Source: an uncultured Gammaproteobacteria bacterium (lineage in GTDB: Bacteria > Pseudomonadota > Gammaproteobacteria > PS1 > Pseudothioglobaceae). From it: a DNA stretch of 64,000 nucleotides. The notes under the pieces were generated by a model. It was not told the origin of the DNA. It saw only the letters and a program-made list of their open reading frames with translations, and searched no databases. Position 1 is the stretch's first letter; the number at the start of each line of letters is the position of its first letter. The stretch spans positions 1 to 64,000 of the forward strand of contig CACLHR010000008.1 in the NCBI GenBank assembly GCA_902606745.1. Direction: 5' to 3'. The position numbers were made by a program, and so were the translations under genes. Positions 54,744 to 63,462 of the stretch are shown here, one piece after another.

Positions 54744-56816
54744 TTATTTAAGGTTTGGCATTTCGCGCATATACATGGCACGCTCAATTTCAATTTCAGG
54801 TGTTTCAAAGTTTTCAGCAGCAAGGTGGCCTGAATAAATTGAGTCCGCAATAAGTCCAGGTGACTCTGCATCACCAATCAACTGTATATTTTTTGACGAG
54901 CTGCTGCCAAGCGCCTCTTCTTGTTTTATCAATTTATCAAAAAGACTATAATTTGGAATTCTTTCTGTAACCATAATTATGGTCTTACAATCAATAGTAG
55001 TTCTTTTGCCAGTAAAAACACATTTAGCCTCTATGCCTTTGCTGTCTGCCTGTTGAATGCTCTTATTACAGATTATTTCTACGCCCTGATTTAAAAGGGA
55101 TCTTTGCACCCTTGTTTGCTCTAGAGTAGATTCGGTCCATGGAGATACAACGCTTGCAGGAGTTAAAAATACTATTTTGTGGCCAGCAGCACTAAGATGG
55201 TCAGCAATAACCCCTGCTAAATAGCCTTGTTCATCGTCATAGACAATAATGGGATTTTTTAGATTGGTAGTATTTTTTACAGCCTCTTCTGGCGACAATA
55301 CCTTAATTTTATCAAGGCCTTTTATTGGCTTTCTTGTACTTCTTCCAATACCGTCTAGTCGCCAACTAGCTCCTGTAGCTAGAAATATATTATCGATACC
55401 AAGCTCATTTATATGAGTAGCTGTAAGTTCACTATCCTTATATATTTCAATATTATTTTTTTGTTGAATCTCATAAACCCTATTGTCGACAACTCTTTTC
55501 CAAGCTGAAAGTCCCTTTAAATTAGCCTCAAATATAACTCGACCACCGAGCTCTTTTTTAGCTTCTGCCAAAACCACCTGATAGCCACGGCGAGCCAACT
55601 GCAAACTACACTCAAGCCCTGCAGGTCCAGAACCAACAACAAGTACATGCTGATCTGTCTTCTTTGGTTTTATGGTTTCTGGGTCCCAGCCACGCCGCCA
55701 CTCTTCTCCCATTGTTGGATTTTGCGTACAACGTATTGGCACAGAAAAGTTATCACTTGAAACACAAATGTTGCAACCAATACACTCCTTTATTTGATCA
55801 ATCTTTCCAGTTTTTATTTTATTTGGAAGATAAGGATCAGCTATTGAGGCTCTGGCAGCGCCAATAAGATCTAAAACACCTTTTTTTACAAGCGAGGCCA
55901 TTAAGTCAGGTGATGTAATTCTTCCCACACCAACCACTGGCTTCGAAGTAAGCCCCTTCACAAACTCAACATAAGGCAATTGATATCCTTCGTTTGGCTC
56001 AAATCTTGATGTTTGGGAATCGTTTGACCAATCAGAAACATTAACATCCCACAAATCTGGATGTTCAGCTAATAACTCAACAACAGCTCCGCCTTCCTCT
56101 CGAAATTGCATACCATCTTTACCTTTCATTTCGTCTACAGCAAACCGAAAAGCAACACCACAAATATCTCCTATTGCATCAACTGTTTCCTCAAGAAGCT
56201 CTCTTGTTAAACGAATTCGGTTCTCAAGGCTGCCGCCATATTCATCAGAACGAGTATTCATGTTTGGCAATATAAATTGTTGTGCTACTGACATACCATG
56301 CCCTGCATAAACATAAACAATATCAAATCCGGCCTCCTTAGCATTAAGAGCGGCATTACGATGCCACCTTCTAAAATCAGCAATGTCTTTTTTGCTCATG
56401 CGTCTGGCTTGCTTTGGGTATAAAAAGTTAATTGGATAATCTACAGGGGACATAGTTGGTATTCTAGAATAAAGGTTTATAGCATTATGTCCGCTATGGG
56501 TAAGCTCTATTGCTGCAAGAGCTCCATGCTCATGAACAGCTTCTGTCATAAGACGCAATGCAGGAATGTCTTTTTTATCCCAAATCCTTTGCTCAACATA
56601 CGGGGCTAAATCCGAACTTGGATGTATTTCAGCCTCTTCGGTGCTTACAACTCCCCAACCACCTTTTGCTTTTACGCCTCTCATTGCAGCGTGCGCTTGG
56701 GGCCGTAAATGACCCATACCACAGCAATGTGGGACCTGGTAGAAGCGGTTTTTTGTAACAACAGGGCCAATCTTAACAGGCTCAAAAAGCACACTATACT
56801 TTTGATTTTGTTTCAT
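54744..56816 (-). CDS. Trimethylamine dehydrogenase-family flavoprotein, second paralogue
   Basis: About 690 residues with the same domain order as the gene at 21299: FMN barrel, 4Fe-4S site, FAD/ADP-like and NAD-like domains. QVPHC holds the FMN-linking cysteine, and CIGCNICVSSDNFSVPIRC the cluster ligands (last gap one residue shorter than the paralogue). By alignment from memory, the catalytic Tyr-His pair of trimethylamine dehydrogenase is kept (VYVYAGHG) and also the Trp/Asp of DWSND. The bowl Tyr60 becomes Glu, and the cluster-proximal Trp becomes Asp. A cationic amine other than trimethylamine is plausible. I choose ATG 56816 (MKQNQKYSVLFEP) behind AAAGG; the frame is open to 56834. 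Confidence 0.87.
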   Translation of the reverse strand: MKQNQKYSVLFEPVKIGPVVTKNRFYQVPHCCGMGHLRPQAHAAMRGVKAKGGWGVVSTEEAEIHPSSDLAPYVEQRIWDKKDIPALRLMTEAVHEHGALAAIELTHSGHNAINLYSRIPTMSPVDYPINFLYPKQARRMSKKDIADFRRWHRNAALNAKEAGFDIVYVYAGHGMSVAQQFILPNMNTRSDEYGGSLENRIRLTRELLEETVDAIGDICGVAFRFAVDEMKGKDGMQFREEGGAVVELLAEHPDLWDVNVSDWSNDSQTSRFEPNEGYQLPYVEFVKGLTSKPVVGVGRITSPDLMASLVKKGVLDLIGAARASIADPYLPNKIKTGKIDQIKECIGCNICVSSDNFSVPIRCTQNPTMGEEWRRGWDPETIKPKKTDQHVLVVGSGPAGLECSLQLARRGYQVVLAEAKKELGGRVIFEANLKGLSAWKRVVDNRVYEIQQKNNIEIYKDSELTATHINELGIDNIFLATGASWRLDGIGRSTRKPIKGLDKIKVLSPEEAVKNTTNLKNPIIVYDDEQGYLAGVIADHLSAAGHKIVFLTPASVVSPWTESTLEQTRVQRSLLNQGVEIICNKSIQQADSKGIEAKCVFTGKRTTIDCKTIIMVTERIPNYSLFDKLIKQEEALGSSSSKNIQLIGDAESPGLIADSIYSGHLAAENFETPEIEIERAMYMREMPNLK

Positions 56817-56858
56817 GCTAATACCTTTCAACATAAAGCTTTGGAGCTTTATTTTAAC

Positions 56859-56900
56859 GTTGCAACTTCTAATGGTGTAATAAATCTAAAGAAGGTCCAA
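56859..56900 (+). repeat. Orphan fmt 3'-end fragment
   Basis: 42 bp matching 53761-53802 with three substitutions, still readable as VATSNGVINLKKVQ. It lies between the start of the trimethylamine-dehydrogenase paralogue and the stop of the next gene (56906). It is a scar, not a gene: similarity stops abruptly at both ends. Confidence 0.8.
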
Positions 56901-56905
56901 ATCAT

Positions 56906-58219
56906 TTATCGATCTTTCCCGACGCCTTTAAATCTTTGTCTTGTGACATACCATGCTCCAAGATCTAATAAAGGGCTTGGGGGTAGCCATCTGGCCTTTT
57001 GAATTGACAGGCAATCACTCACTAATTTGGAATCATTGCCACAGGCGTAATCGGCCATTCCCAAACCAAAAGCAGTTCCTTTAGTGATCCCAGAGCCATT
57101 GTAGCAGCCAGAAAAATAAAGATTATTTGACAATTTTTTGAATATGTTAGTTTTGTTCGCTGTGACTCCTTCTACGCCAGAATAAAGATGTTCAAAGCTT
57201 ACATGACTTAGCTCTGGAAATCTATTATCGAAAGCTTGTCGATGAATTTTTTGTCTTCTTTTGAGTTGCTGATCATTTAATAAACGATGACTATTGTATT
57301 CAGCAGTGTTTCTAATTGAAATTCTTTTATCTTCTGTGAGTCTTACTGTTGCACCACCACTATGAAGTGATAAAACACCCCATGATGATTCACTTCCAAG
57401 CATGTTAACTTCATCCTGAGTCAATACTCGCGTTATACTTCCTGATAGTGTAACACCAACAACTCTTTGTTTTTGTTGGCCTTTAGCCAAAGACTCATAG
57501 TTACAGGCCATGATGACGTTTTCAGCTTTAATCGTTAAATTTGGAAGTCTTATTGTATTGATTTTTCCATACTCCATTCCCAATACTGGAGAGTTCTCAT
57601 AGAGCTCAACGTTACTTGGGAGGTTGTCAGCGAGACCAAAAACTAATTTAGCAGGTTGAACTAGAGCACCATTTTTAACCTTGACTCCCTTTCGATACCA
57701 TGATGTCCCGAGCTCTAAATTAATTTGATCTTGCGAGAGTGGCACATGCTCAATTTGCCTCTTTTTAAGATAGTCAACAAAATAATCACACTCTTCAGAT
57801 GAGTTTTTATCAGCCGCCATATGATAAATTCCTGACTCCTTAAAGTCGCAATTAATATGGTTTTTATCAATTATAGATTTTAGAGAGTCAAGACCGGTCT
57901 TATTAATGCGATCAACCCTTTCATATTGTCTGAGTTGATCCTTTTGATAACCTCCAGAGAAGTGACTATGCTCCACAGCATATCCTGAATTTCTTCCAGA
58001 CGCACTCTGCCCGACTTCTCTAGCCTCAAGCAAAACAATCTTTTCATTAGGATTAAGCTCTGCCAGTCTTCTCGAACATGAAAGACCTGTAAAGCCAGCA
58101 CCAATGACCAACCATTTTGTATCCACTTGAGAGGTTAATTTTGGACGAGGTACTCTAGATGGGATTAAATCAACCCAACCCCTAGTTTCATGATCAAAGT
58201 TAAGGTTATCCTGACTCAC
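56906..58219 (-). CDS. FAD-dependent amino acid/amine oxidoreductase (DAO family)
   Basis: A 437-residue flavoprotein with dinucleotide motif VIGAGFTGLSCSRRLAELNP (about 34) and the substrate-loop start REVGQSASGRNSGYAVEHS. The C-terminal FAD contact is FSGCYNGSGITKGTAFG. It resembles gamma-glutamylputrescine oxidase and related secondary-amine oxidases. It lies 7 nt downstream of the saccharopine-dehydrogenase-like gene, with which it forms a pair. Its substrate is unknown; an N-substituted amino acid is plausible. Confidence 0.85.
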   Translation of the reverse strand: MSQDNLNFDHETRGWVDLIPSRVPRPKLTSQVDTKWLVIGAGFTGLSCSRRLAELNPNEKIVLLEAREVGQSASGRNSGYAVEHSHFSGGYQKDQLRQYERVDRINKTGLDSLKSIIDKNHINCDFKESGIYHMAADKNSSEECDYFVDYLKKRQIEHVPLSQDQINLELGTSWYRKGVKVKNGALVQPAKLVFGLADNLPSNVELYENSPVLGMEYGKINTIRLPNLTIKAENVIMACNYESLAKGQQKQRVVGVTLSGSITRVLTQDEVNMLGSESSWGVLSLHSGGATVRLTEDKRISIRNTAEYNSHRLLNDQQLKRRQKIHRQAFDNRFPELSHVSFEHLYSGVEGVTANKTNIFKKLSNNLYFSGCYNGSGITKGTAFGLGMADYACGNDSKLVSDCLSIQKARWLPPSPLLDLGAWYVTRQRFKGVGKDR

Positions 58220-58226
58220 AAAATGA

Positions 58227-59381
58227 TTAATTCAAATGATCAATTAAGACAAAGTGGTCACAAATTTCTTCGGCCTGCTTTAACCAACGATTAACTAGCT
58301 CCCTCTGATGGGGAGCTGCTGAAACACCAGGAGGAATTTCTTGATTAATTACCGCTTCAACCGCAAGAGCAACAGAACATGACACTAATTGAGCCATTGC
58401 GCTTCCTTTGTCATTTCCAAGAGTGTCCATTAAGAATTGTTTATGCCAAATAACCTGTGATTCTTTTCCAACCTTTAACTCAACGGTTAGGATGACTCGA
58501 TCAACCTCATCCTCCTTATAAGAATATTTATTCCATAAATCATCACTGATCTCCTTCAAACGATCTTCTGCTAAAGAGGATTCAAGCGAATCTACCTCTG
58601 AAAAAATATCTCTCCATGCATTTTTCCAACCTTTGTAGCGTAAAGTACCTCTTACAAATTGGTTGATTTTTAGACCACCATCCATTTTGTATTGTTCTAT
58701 AAATGGAAGAGAGTCTCGATTTGGGTAAACTTCAAACTCATCTTCACCCCATGGCATCGGGAGAGGATAAAGCTCTACAGACTCCCATGGCTTTTTTACA
58801 GTATAAACTTCGCCATCACGAATACTCACAGAGGTCGACATCAAAGCCTTTAAAACGCCAAGTGGAGACCAACTAAACTTGTAGCAAAAGTCATTTGGAA
58901 TATCACTCAAGCCGCCACAATAACTTAGAAAAAAATGTTCATTCTGCGCTGAAAAAACACTTGATTTTTTGTAATCCTCAACCAAGGCATGCGACATACT
59001 ATGATCAATTCCAGGGTCTAGCCCGACCTCATTGACAAAACATAAATTTTTTTCTTTTGCAGCATCATTTAAAACTCTCATCTCATCTGAAATATATGAG
59101 CTTGATACAAAATGAGCGTCTAGTGAAAGACAAAGCTCTGCAACCGGAACATGGAAATTACCAGGAAGCATTGAAACAACTAAATCTCCAGCTATAGCAT
59201 ATTGCTTGACAGCATTGAGTGAAAATGGAACCACTTGATAGTCTCCATTGACACCAGACAATGCTTCAATTGCTTTATCAACTGTGCGGTTATAAACAAC
59301 AACTGAATGTCCTTTCTCAATCAGCATTTTTAAACCTGGAATTGCTGAGAGTCCAGTTCCAAGCCAATGAATTTTTCCCAT
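58227..59381 (-). CDS. Saccharopine dehydrogenase-like protein
   Basis: A 384-residue protein with Rossmann motif WLGTGLSAIPGLKMLIEKGH and the family motif NEVGLDPGIDHSMSHALV, as in the glutamate-forming saccharopine dehydrogenases (LYS9/LYSDH). The mid segment YCGGLSDIPNDFCYKFSWSPLGVL is also typical. It may release glutamate from saccharopine or a related opine-like adduct, possibly with the FAD enzyme downstream. The gap 59382-59495 has nothing I can name. Confidence 0.82.
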   Translation of the reverse strand: MGKIHWLGTGLSAIPGLKMLIEKGHSVVVYNRTVDKAIEALSGVNGDYQVVPFSLNAVKQYAIAGDLVVSMLPGNFHVPVAELCLSLDAHFVSSSYISDEMRVLNDAAKEKNLCFVNEVGLDPGIDHSMSHALVEDYKKSSVFSAQNEHFFLSYCGGLSDIPNDFCYKFSWSPLGVLKALMSTSVSIRDGEVYTVKKPWESVELYPLPMPWGEDEFEVYPNRDSLPFIEQYKMDGGLKINQFVRGTLRYKGWKNAWRDIFSEVDSLESSLAEDRLKEISDDLWNKYSYKEDEVDRVILTVELKVGKESQVIWHKQFLMDTLGNDKGSAMAQLVSCSVALAVEAVINQEIPPGVSAAPHQRELVNRWLKQAEEICDHFVLIDHLN

Positions 59382-59495
59382 TAATGCTCCTTACATATTT
59401 TTATGGTGTCTATCCCAAAATTGACATATAAATTAAACTTATCTAATAACTCATTTTATCCCTCAATCGGATATATTTAATTTTCATTTTTTAGT

Positions 59496-59945
59496 TTAAA
59501 TAGCAAAGTCAAGCTGTCGCCATGCCTCATAAGCGACAATTGACACACAGTTTGATAGATTTAGACTTCTTGAGCCATCCTGCATAGGAACCGTAATCCC
59601 TTCATATTCATCAAATATTTCCTTTGGAAGTCCTTTTGTTTCAGAGCCAAATAGAAATGAATCATTGTTATGATATTTTATGTCAGTATAGTTCTTACTT
59701 ACTTTAGAGCTGACTAAATAAAGTTTAGATGGATTAGCTTTGTCTAAATAATCATCAAAATTATCATATTCATAGACACTTGCTAAATCTTTATAATCAA
59801 GTCCAGCACGTCTAAGGCGCTTATCATTCATCTCAAATCCATAAGGCTTAATAAGGTGAAGGTTAGCACCCATATTTGCTGATAAACGAATGAGATTGCC
59901 TGTATTGCTAGGTATCTCTGGCTGGAATAATACTAAATTTATCAT
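59496..59945 (-). CDS. trmL: tRNA (cytidine(34)-2'-O)-methyltransferase
   Basis: SPOUT-fold methyltransferase of 149 residues that modifies the wobble base of leucine tRNAs. FQPEIPSNTGNLIRLSANMG, RLRRAGLDYKDL and the knot region FGSETKGLP...LNLSNCVSIVAYEAWRQL are intact. Confidence 0.94.
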   Translation of the reverse strand: MINLVLFQPEIPSNTGNLIRLSANMGANLHLIKPYGFEMNDKRLRRAGLDYKDLASVYEYDNFDDYLDKANPSKLYLVSSKVSKNYTDIKYHNNDSFLFGSETKGLPKEIFDEYEGITVPMQDGSRSLNLSNCVSIVAYEAWRQLDFAI

Positions 59946-60065
59946 AACGCTATTTCACAGAAAATTACATTATCATCCCATAGATATCAAAAAAATTAAA
60001 GATTCTCTAACACTTGATAATTTCAAGCCATAGCAAAACCAGCTTGTTGATATAATAGCGACCTT

Positions 60066-60752
60066 ATGCAAGAATACTTAAAAATTACTAGGAATGGCCT
60101 TTGGAATAATAACCAAGCATTGGTTGCTTTGTTGGGCCTGTGCCCACTTCTAGCAGTTACCAACAATGTAGCTAACGCAATAAGCTTAGGGATAGCAACA
60201 ACATTTGTGTTGGTTACTTCTAACCTTAGCGTTTCATTATTTCGTAACTACATTAGAAAAGAAGTAAGAATTCCTATCTTTGTTTTATTGATCGCTTCTT
60301 TTGTGACATTAGTTGATCTTCTTATGCAATCATTCTTTTATGACATGTACTTAATACTCGGTATTTTTGTTCCTCTTATCGTTACCAACTGTGCAATATT
60401 GGCTCGTGCTGAGGCTTTCGCTTCAAAGAACACTTGGGACAAATCTGTTATTGATGGTTTGATGATGGGCATTGGCTTTTCAATAGTATTAGTATTGCTA
60501 GGAGCGATGAGGGAAATCTTAGGAAGTGGAACATTATTTGATCAAGCGGATCTAATTTTTGGTGAACTGGGATCTAATCTGAAAGTGACATTTTTTGATC
60601 AATATCAAGGAACTCTAATCGCTTTATTACCACCAGGTGCTTTTATCGGCTTGGGTTTGATTGTTGCCCTTAAAAACTTAATCGATTCAAGACAAATAGC
60701 CCCTCAAACTGCTGCTGACTCTAAAGCAACTCTAGAACCTCAAACAAACTAA
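60066..60752 (+). CDS. rnfE: Electron transport complex subunit RnfE/RsxE
   Basis: Integral membrane subunit (about six helices, 228 residues) of the ion-pumping Rnf ferredoxin:NAD oxidoreductase or Rsx complex. The N-terminus with NGLWNNNQALVALLGLCPLLAVT, then PLIVTNCAILARAEAFASKN and LLPPGAFIGLG, is diagnostic. No other rnf gene is in the window, although rnfE normally ends an rnfABCDGE operon. Here it is followed 9 nt later by prmC and preceded by divergent trmL. Confidence 0.94.
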   Translation: MQEYLKITRNGLWNNNQALVALLGLCPLLAVTNNVANAISLGIATTFVLVTSNLSVSLFRNYIRKEVRIPIFVLLIASFVTLVDLLMQSFFYDMYLILGIFVPLIVTNCAILARAEAFASKNTWDKSVIDGLMMGIGFSIVLVLLGAMREILGSGTLFDQADLIFGELGSNLKVTFFDQYQGTLIALLPPGAFIGLGLIVALKNLIDSRQIAPQTAADSKATLEPQTN

Positions 60753-60761
60753 AGTTACTCC

Positions 60762-61556
60762 ATGTCTGGGAGAAAAACAATACAAGATTTTCTAAGTAGT
60801 AATAAAGTTGATATAGCAAAATTACTAACCTTGGCGCTTGAAAAAACAAAAGAAGATCTTTATAAAAATTTAAGCTATAACTTAACCAAGAAGGAACTTG
60901 AAAAGCTCAAACTACTCATTTATAAAAGAGAGCAAGGTATACCTTTTGCTTACTTAAGTGGATCACAAGGTTTTTATCACTTGGACTTTAAAGTTTCTTC
61001 TGCAACCTTGATTCCTAGGCCTGAAACTGAGCTACTTATTGATATTGCAATTGATTTATTTAAACCGAACCAATTGATTGATGTTTTAGACTTAGGAACC
61101 GGCAGTGGAGTGATTGCCATAACTTTAGCTGACAAGTGCCCTTCGTGGCGTATAAGTGCGACCGATAAATCTATAGATGCATTAAAAATTGCCAAAAAAA
61201 ATACAACCAAAGATATTAATTTCTGTCACAGCAGTTGGTTTGATGAACTGACTGGAAAGACCTTTGACTTAATAGTTACAAATCCACCCTATCTAGCAGA
61301 AAATGATTCTCATCTTGAAAGTCTCAAATACGAGCCTATCGAGGCAATGGTTTCTGGGAAAGATGGGCTAGATGACATCAGAGAAATTATACAAAATGCC
61401 CCTAAACATTTAAATCAAGGTGGTTATCTTCTTTTAGAACATAGTGATAGACATCAAAAAGAAGTTGTCGAGTTATTGAAACTTTCTTTTGTTAATATTC
61501 TTACCTATCAAGATCTTAATGGTTTAGACAGGGCAATACTTGCACAGTATCTATAA
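60762..61556 (+). CDS. prmC: Peptide chain release factor N5-glutamine methyltransferase
   Basis: Methylates the GGQ glutamine of release factors RF1/RF2. RQ-type N-terminal helical domain (1-80), then LIPRPETELLID, SAM motif VLDLGTGSGVIAITLA and catalytic VTNPPYLAEND. Length 264 aa, slightly short. prfA is not adjacent; the gene follows rnfE by 9 nt. Confidence 0.95.
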   Translation: MSGRKTIQDFLSSNKVDIAKLLTLALEKTKEDLYKNLSYNLTKKELEKLKLLIYKREQGIPFAYLSGSQGFYHLDFKVSSATLIPRPETELLIDIAIDLFKPNQLIDVLDLGTGSGVIAITLADKCPSWRISATDKSIDALKIAKKNTTKDINFCHSSWFDELTGKTFDLIVTNPPYLAENDSHLESLKYEPIEAMVSGKDGLDDIREIIQNAPKHLNQGGYLLLEHSDRHQKEVVELLKLSFVNILTYQDLNGLDRAILAQYL

Positions 61557-61694
61557 TGAAAATCTTGATTAATTAGCCTACTTTCACTCGGCTTTGCATT
61601 AATATAACCTCCCTAACACAACAAACGAAATTTGGACTTTGACTAAGTTCCAATTGAAATATAATTCTAGTATGAAAAAACTACTCAAAAAATT

Positions 61695-62948
61695 TTGGCT
61701 GAAAAAATAGATACGCTAGTAGTTGGTGGTGGTCAGGCAGGTATAGCCATGAGTGAGCACCTGAGCAACTGTAACTTACCTCACCTCGTTCTTGAGCGAC
61801 ACCGGATAGCTGAACGCTGGCGTTCGGAAAGATGGGATTCTCTAGTTGCTAATGGTCCGGCCTGGCATGATCGATTACCAGGAATGGAGTTCGCGGATTT
61901 CGATCCCAATGCATTTCCTTCTAAGGAACGGATTGCAGACTATTTAGTCGCTTATGCAGATATGATCAATGCGCCTATCCGTTGCGGCGTAGAGGTAAGA
62001 GAAGTGCGAAGAAATATTGGCAACCCGGGCTTTCGTGTCGAAACCTCGGGTGGTGTGATCGAAGCCAACAATGTCGTTGCCGCCACCGGATCTTTTCAAA
62101 TCCCTGTGATTCCAGATCTGGTTACTGCAGATGCTGAAATCACGCAGATCCATTCCAGCTCCTACCGCAATCCAGAGCAATTACCTGAGGGTGCGGTGCT
62201 AGTAGTCGGAGCAGGATCATCAGGGGCACAGATCGCAGATGAACTATTGCTTTCAGGTAAATCTGTTTACCTCTCTGTCGGCCCTCACGACCTTCCTCCT
62301 CGAAGCTATCGTGGACGTGATTTTGTTTGGTGGCTGGGGGTTCTCGGCAAGTGGGATGCTGTGACTATGGATCCCGGCATGGAACATGTCACTATCGCGG
62401 TAAGCGGAGCTCGTGGAGGTCATACGGTTGATTTTCGACGTCTTGCTAGGCAAGGGATAACACTTCTTGGTAGGACAGAATCCTTCAATAATAATGTGGT
62501 GTACTTCGCGACAGATCTTGCAGATAATATTGCGCGAGGAAATGCCTATACCCTTTCGCTGCTAGACGAAGCCGACGCTTATGTGGTAAGAAATGGTCTT
62601 GACTTTCCAGAGGAACCTGAAGTCCGTAAAGTCGAACCAGACCCGGCGTGTGTGACTGATCCTATTCTTGAGTTGAATCTGATAGAGGCTGGAATAACTT
62701 CAATACTGTGGGCAACCGGTTTTGATGTTGATTACAACTGGTTAAAGGTTGAAGTCTTCGATGAAGAAGGTAAGCCGAAACATGAGCGTGGTATTTCAGC
62801 CGAAGCCGGAATCTATTTTCTGGGATTGCCGTGGCAGTCACGAAGAAGTTCCTCCTTTATCTGGGGTGTCTGGCACGATGCCAAATTTCTGGCTGACCAG
62901 ATATCTATTAGACGTAATTATCTGGCTTATGATGATTCAGCACGATGA
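61695..62948 (+). CDS. FAD-dependent monooxygenase-like oxidoreductase (CzcO/FMO type), GC-rich
   Basis: A 417-residue flavoprotein with FAD motif VVGGGQAGIAMSEHL at residues 9-23, NADPH motif VVGAGSSGAQIADELL (about 170) and a WATGFDVDYNWL region near the C-terminus, as in flavin monooxygenases of the CzcO type. GC content is clearly higher than its neighbours (one 60-bp line near 62300 is 58% against about 35% in prmC), a sign of recent transfer. The start is a TTG with no clear ribosome site. A 12-codon ORF beginning at ATG 61672 overlaps it in another frame, so the true 5' end may differ. It precedes RidA-like and DUF1028 genes. Confidence 0.82.
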   Translation: MAEKIDTLVVGGGQAGIAMSEHLSNCNLPHLVLERHRIAERWRSERWDSLVANGPAWHDRLPGMEFADFDPNAFPSKERIADYLVAYADMINAPIRCGVEVREVRRNIGNPGFRVETSGGVIEANNVVAATGSFQIPVIPDLVTADAEITQIHSSSYRNPEQLPEGAVLVVGAGSSGAQIADELLLSGKSVYLSVGPHDLPPRSYRGRDFVWWLGVLGKWDAVTMDPGMEHVTIAVSGARGGHTVDFRRLARQGITLLGRTESFNNNVVYFATDLADNIARGNAYTLSLLDEADAYVVRNGLDFPEEPEVRKVEPDPACVTDPILELNLIEAGITSILWATGFDVDYNWLKVEVFDEEGKPKHERGISAEAGIYFLGLPWQSRRSSSFIWGVWHDAKFLADQISIRRNYLAYDDSAR

Positions 62949-63001
62949 AAGCCTGAAAGTGTATCAAACCTTGATAATACTAAGGGTTAAATAGATTTAT
63001 A

Positions 63002-63427
63002 ATGGAAAAATCTATGACACATCAACGAATTAGAAAATTTAACACCTCAGAAATGTATCCTGGCAAAGGGATGGATAATGACCTCTGTATGGCTGTGAGA
63101 GCGGGCAACCGAGTATTTTTAAGAGGGCAAACAGGCTTTGACTTGAATGGCAATATGACCGGTATTGGTGATGCTGCAGTGCAAGCTGAAAATGCAATGA
63201 GTTGCGTTAAGATATTGCTTGAAGAGTCAGGCGCCAAGTTGGAACATATTTGCAAAGTAACAATCTATATCACCGACCGATCTTATCGTGAAGAAGTATA
63301 TGAGGTAGTCGGTCGTTGGCTTAAAGGAATTCATGTATGTTCTACAGGTTTAATTGTTAAAGGATTAGCATTGCCTGAGATGATGATGGAAATTGATGTT
63401 GAAGCAATGATTCCAGAGGATGATTAA
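63002..63427 (+). CDS. RidA/YjgF/UK114-family protein lacking the deaminase arginine
   Basis: A 141-residue trimeric chorismate-mutase-like fold protein. VRAGNRVFLRGQTGFDLNG and QAENAMSCVKILLEESGAKLEHICKVTIYI are typical. The position of the imine-deaminase arginine (Arg105 of E. coli RidA) appears as Gly in the CSTGLIVKGLALPEMM segment, so it is probably not a classical 2-aminoacrylate deaminase. It lies between the flavin monooxygenase and the DUF1028 gene. Confidence 0.88.
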   Translation: MEKSMTHQRIRKFNTSEMYPGKGMDNDLCMAVRAGNRVFLRGQTGFDLNGNMTGIGDAAVQAENAMSCVKILLEESGAKLEHICKVTIYITDRSYREEVYEVVGRWLKGIHVCSTGLIVKGLALPEMMMEIDVEAMIPEDD

Positions 63428-63462
63428 ATACTAAACAAAGAGAATTAAGAGGAGAGTGAGTT

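Noticed and set aside
56709-57002. Plus-strand open frame of 97 codons across the gap between the second trimethylamine-dehydrogenase gene and the FAD oxidoreductase
   Set aside because: Only its middle matches fmt (the 42-bp scrap); the rest is antisense to flanking genes. It is a scar rather than a gene.
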